From the NCBI GenBank assembly GCA_002479415.1, contig DLMZ01000055.1, forward strand, positions 1-22,238: a stretch of DNA of 22,238 nt, given 5' to 3'. Positions 21,600 through 22,238 of this stretch are shown one piece after another (position 1 is the first letter of the stretch; every line of letters starts with the position of its first letter). This DNA comes from Firmicutes bacterium UBA7523 (GTDB lineage Bacteria; Bacillota; Dethiobacteria; Dethiobacterales; Dethiobacteraceae). A model generated the notes under the pieces. That model was not told where the DNA came from. It did not search any database and was given only the letters and a program-made list of their open reading frames with translations. The position numbers and the translations under genes are program-made.

Positions 21600-22238
21600 G
21601 TGCAACTGTCAGACGAAAAAAAAGAATTATCCATAGGCTTGATGGGAGGCACATTTGACCCCATCCATCTCGGGCACTTAGTTACTGCGGAGGAGGTTCG
21701 CATTCAGTTCGGGCTTGATCGTGTAATATTTGTTCCGTCCGGTCACCCGCCGCATAAGGATGTTCGCAGTGTGAGCGACCCCGAACACCGGTATTTGATG
21801 ACGGTGCTGGCAACTATTACAAACCCTTTTTTCACAGTTTCACGGGTGGAAATCGATAAGCCTCACGACAAGCTCACTTATTCAATTGATACTATTCGTT
21901 ACTTTTATAATTATTTTGACAAGCGTGTTAAATTATTCTTTATTACCGGGGCGGACGCTATTCTGGAAATATTGACATGGAAGAACTACGAGGAGCTTTT
22001 GTCCTTATGTTCTTTTGTTGCTGCAACCAGACCGGGATATTGTCTAAGCAAGCTTGAAGAAACTATCGGTTCTGTTTGCCCTGAAGCCCTTTCCAATATA
22101 CATATTTTAGAGATACCTGCTATGGCAATTTCATCAACATTTATTCGCAGGCGTGTATCAGAAGGCAAGCCAATTAAATATCTCACTCCCGAATCTGTTG
22201 CTCAGTACATTATCAAAAACCGTCTTTATAGTGATTGG
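21600..22238 (+). CDS. nadD: Nicotinate-nucleotide adenylyltransferase NadD (3' end cut by the window)
   Basis: NadD adenylates nicotinate mononucleotide to deamido-NAD in NAD synthesis. The 213 visible codons have no stop, so the gene ends just beyond the window; usual family length is about 200-220. Family motifs are GGTFDPIHLGHL with the HxGH pair His23/His26 (about residues 16-27), PPHKD (47-51), ITGADAILEILTW (about 118-130) and ISSTFIRRRV (about 178-187). The start is GTG 21600 after a G-run (21587-21592). An overlapping ATG at 21598 belongs to a frame that stops after 12 codons. It lies 14 nt after obg, the order commonly followed by yqeK and rsfS. Confidence 0.95.
   Translation, partial: MQLSDEKKELSIGLMGGTFDPIHLGHLVTAEEVRIQFGLDRVIFVPSGHPPHKDVRSVSDPEHRYLMTVLATITNPFFTVSRVEIDKPHDKLTYSIDTIRYFYNYFDKRVKLFFITGADAILEILTWKNYEELLSLCSFVAATRPGYCLSKLEETIGSVCPEALSNIHILEIPAMAISSTFIRRRVSEGKPIKYLTPESVAQYIIKNRLYSDW

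Overview
The window looks like a chromosomal segment from a spore-forming, medium-G+C member of the Clostridia (Firmicutes). The evidence is the gene order and content: maf-radC-mreBCD-minCD, spoIVFA-spoIVFB, rplU-prp-rpmA-spo0B-obg-nadD runs in the same order as in Bacillus subtilis. It differs by carrying minE, RNase G (rng), and the paired radical-SAM (TIGR03960) and DUF2344 genes, which are typical of clostridia. Every gene is on the + strand. Many starts are TTG or GTG behind strong Shine-Dalgarno sequences (apbE, mreC, minE, rodA, spoIVFA, spoIVFB, obg, nadD). I cannot name the species.

Layout. (1) 1-1247: the tail of a GNAT acetyltransferase overlaps a YheC/YheD-type ATP-grasp gene. 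This end is visibly more A+T-rich than the rest and looks like a separate accessory block. (2) 1441-4828: moaC (molybdopterin precursor synthesis), then apbE (flavinylation), a Gx/HepS-type membrane protein, maf and radC, tightly spaced. (3) 4854-9205: mreB, mreC, mreD and the transpeptidase PBP2 (mrdA), with a promoter before mreB and a terminator after mrdA. (4) 9306-12356: minC, minD, minE and rodA, with a separate strong promoter before rodA and a terminator after it. (5) 12383-14133: the sporulation pair spoIVFA-spoIVFB behind a candidate sigma-E promoter. (6) 14279-18527: TIGR03960 radical-SAM protein, DUF2344 protein and RNase G, all overlapping. (7) 18545-19674: rplU, prp and rpmA with a strong promoter, an L21-type leader and a terminator. 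(8) 19681-22238: spo0B, obg and nadD behind a candidate sigma-H promoter; nadD runs off the window edge.

Together the genes build the elongasome (MreBCD, PBP2, RodA), place the division septum (MinCDE), control entry into sporulation and the sigma-K checkpoint (Spo0B, SpoIVFA/B), and maintain ribosomes and RNA (RNase G, L21, Prp, L27, Obg). Most of the window is conserved core. The parts that merit a second look are the predicted sporulation-sigma promoters, the poorly understood radical-SAM/DUF2344 pair, the SpoIVFA peptidase domain that lacks a catalytic His, and several unexplained dyads in intergenic gaps. I saw no CRISPR array, tRNA, rRNA or insertion sequence.
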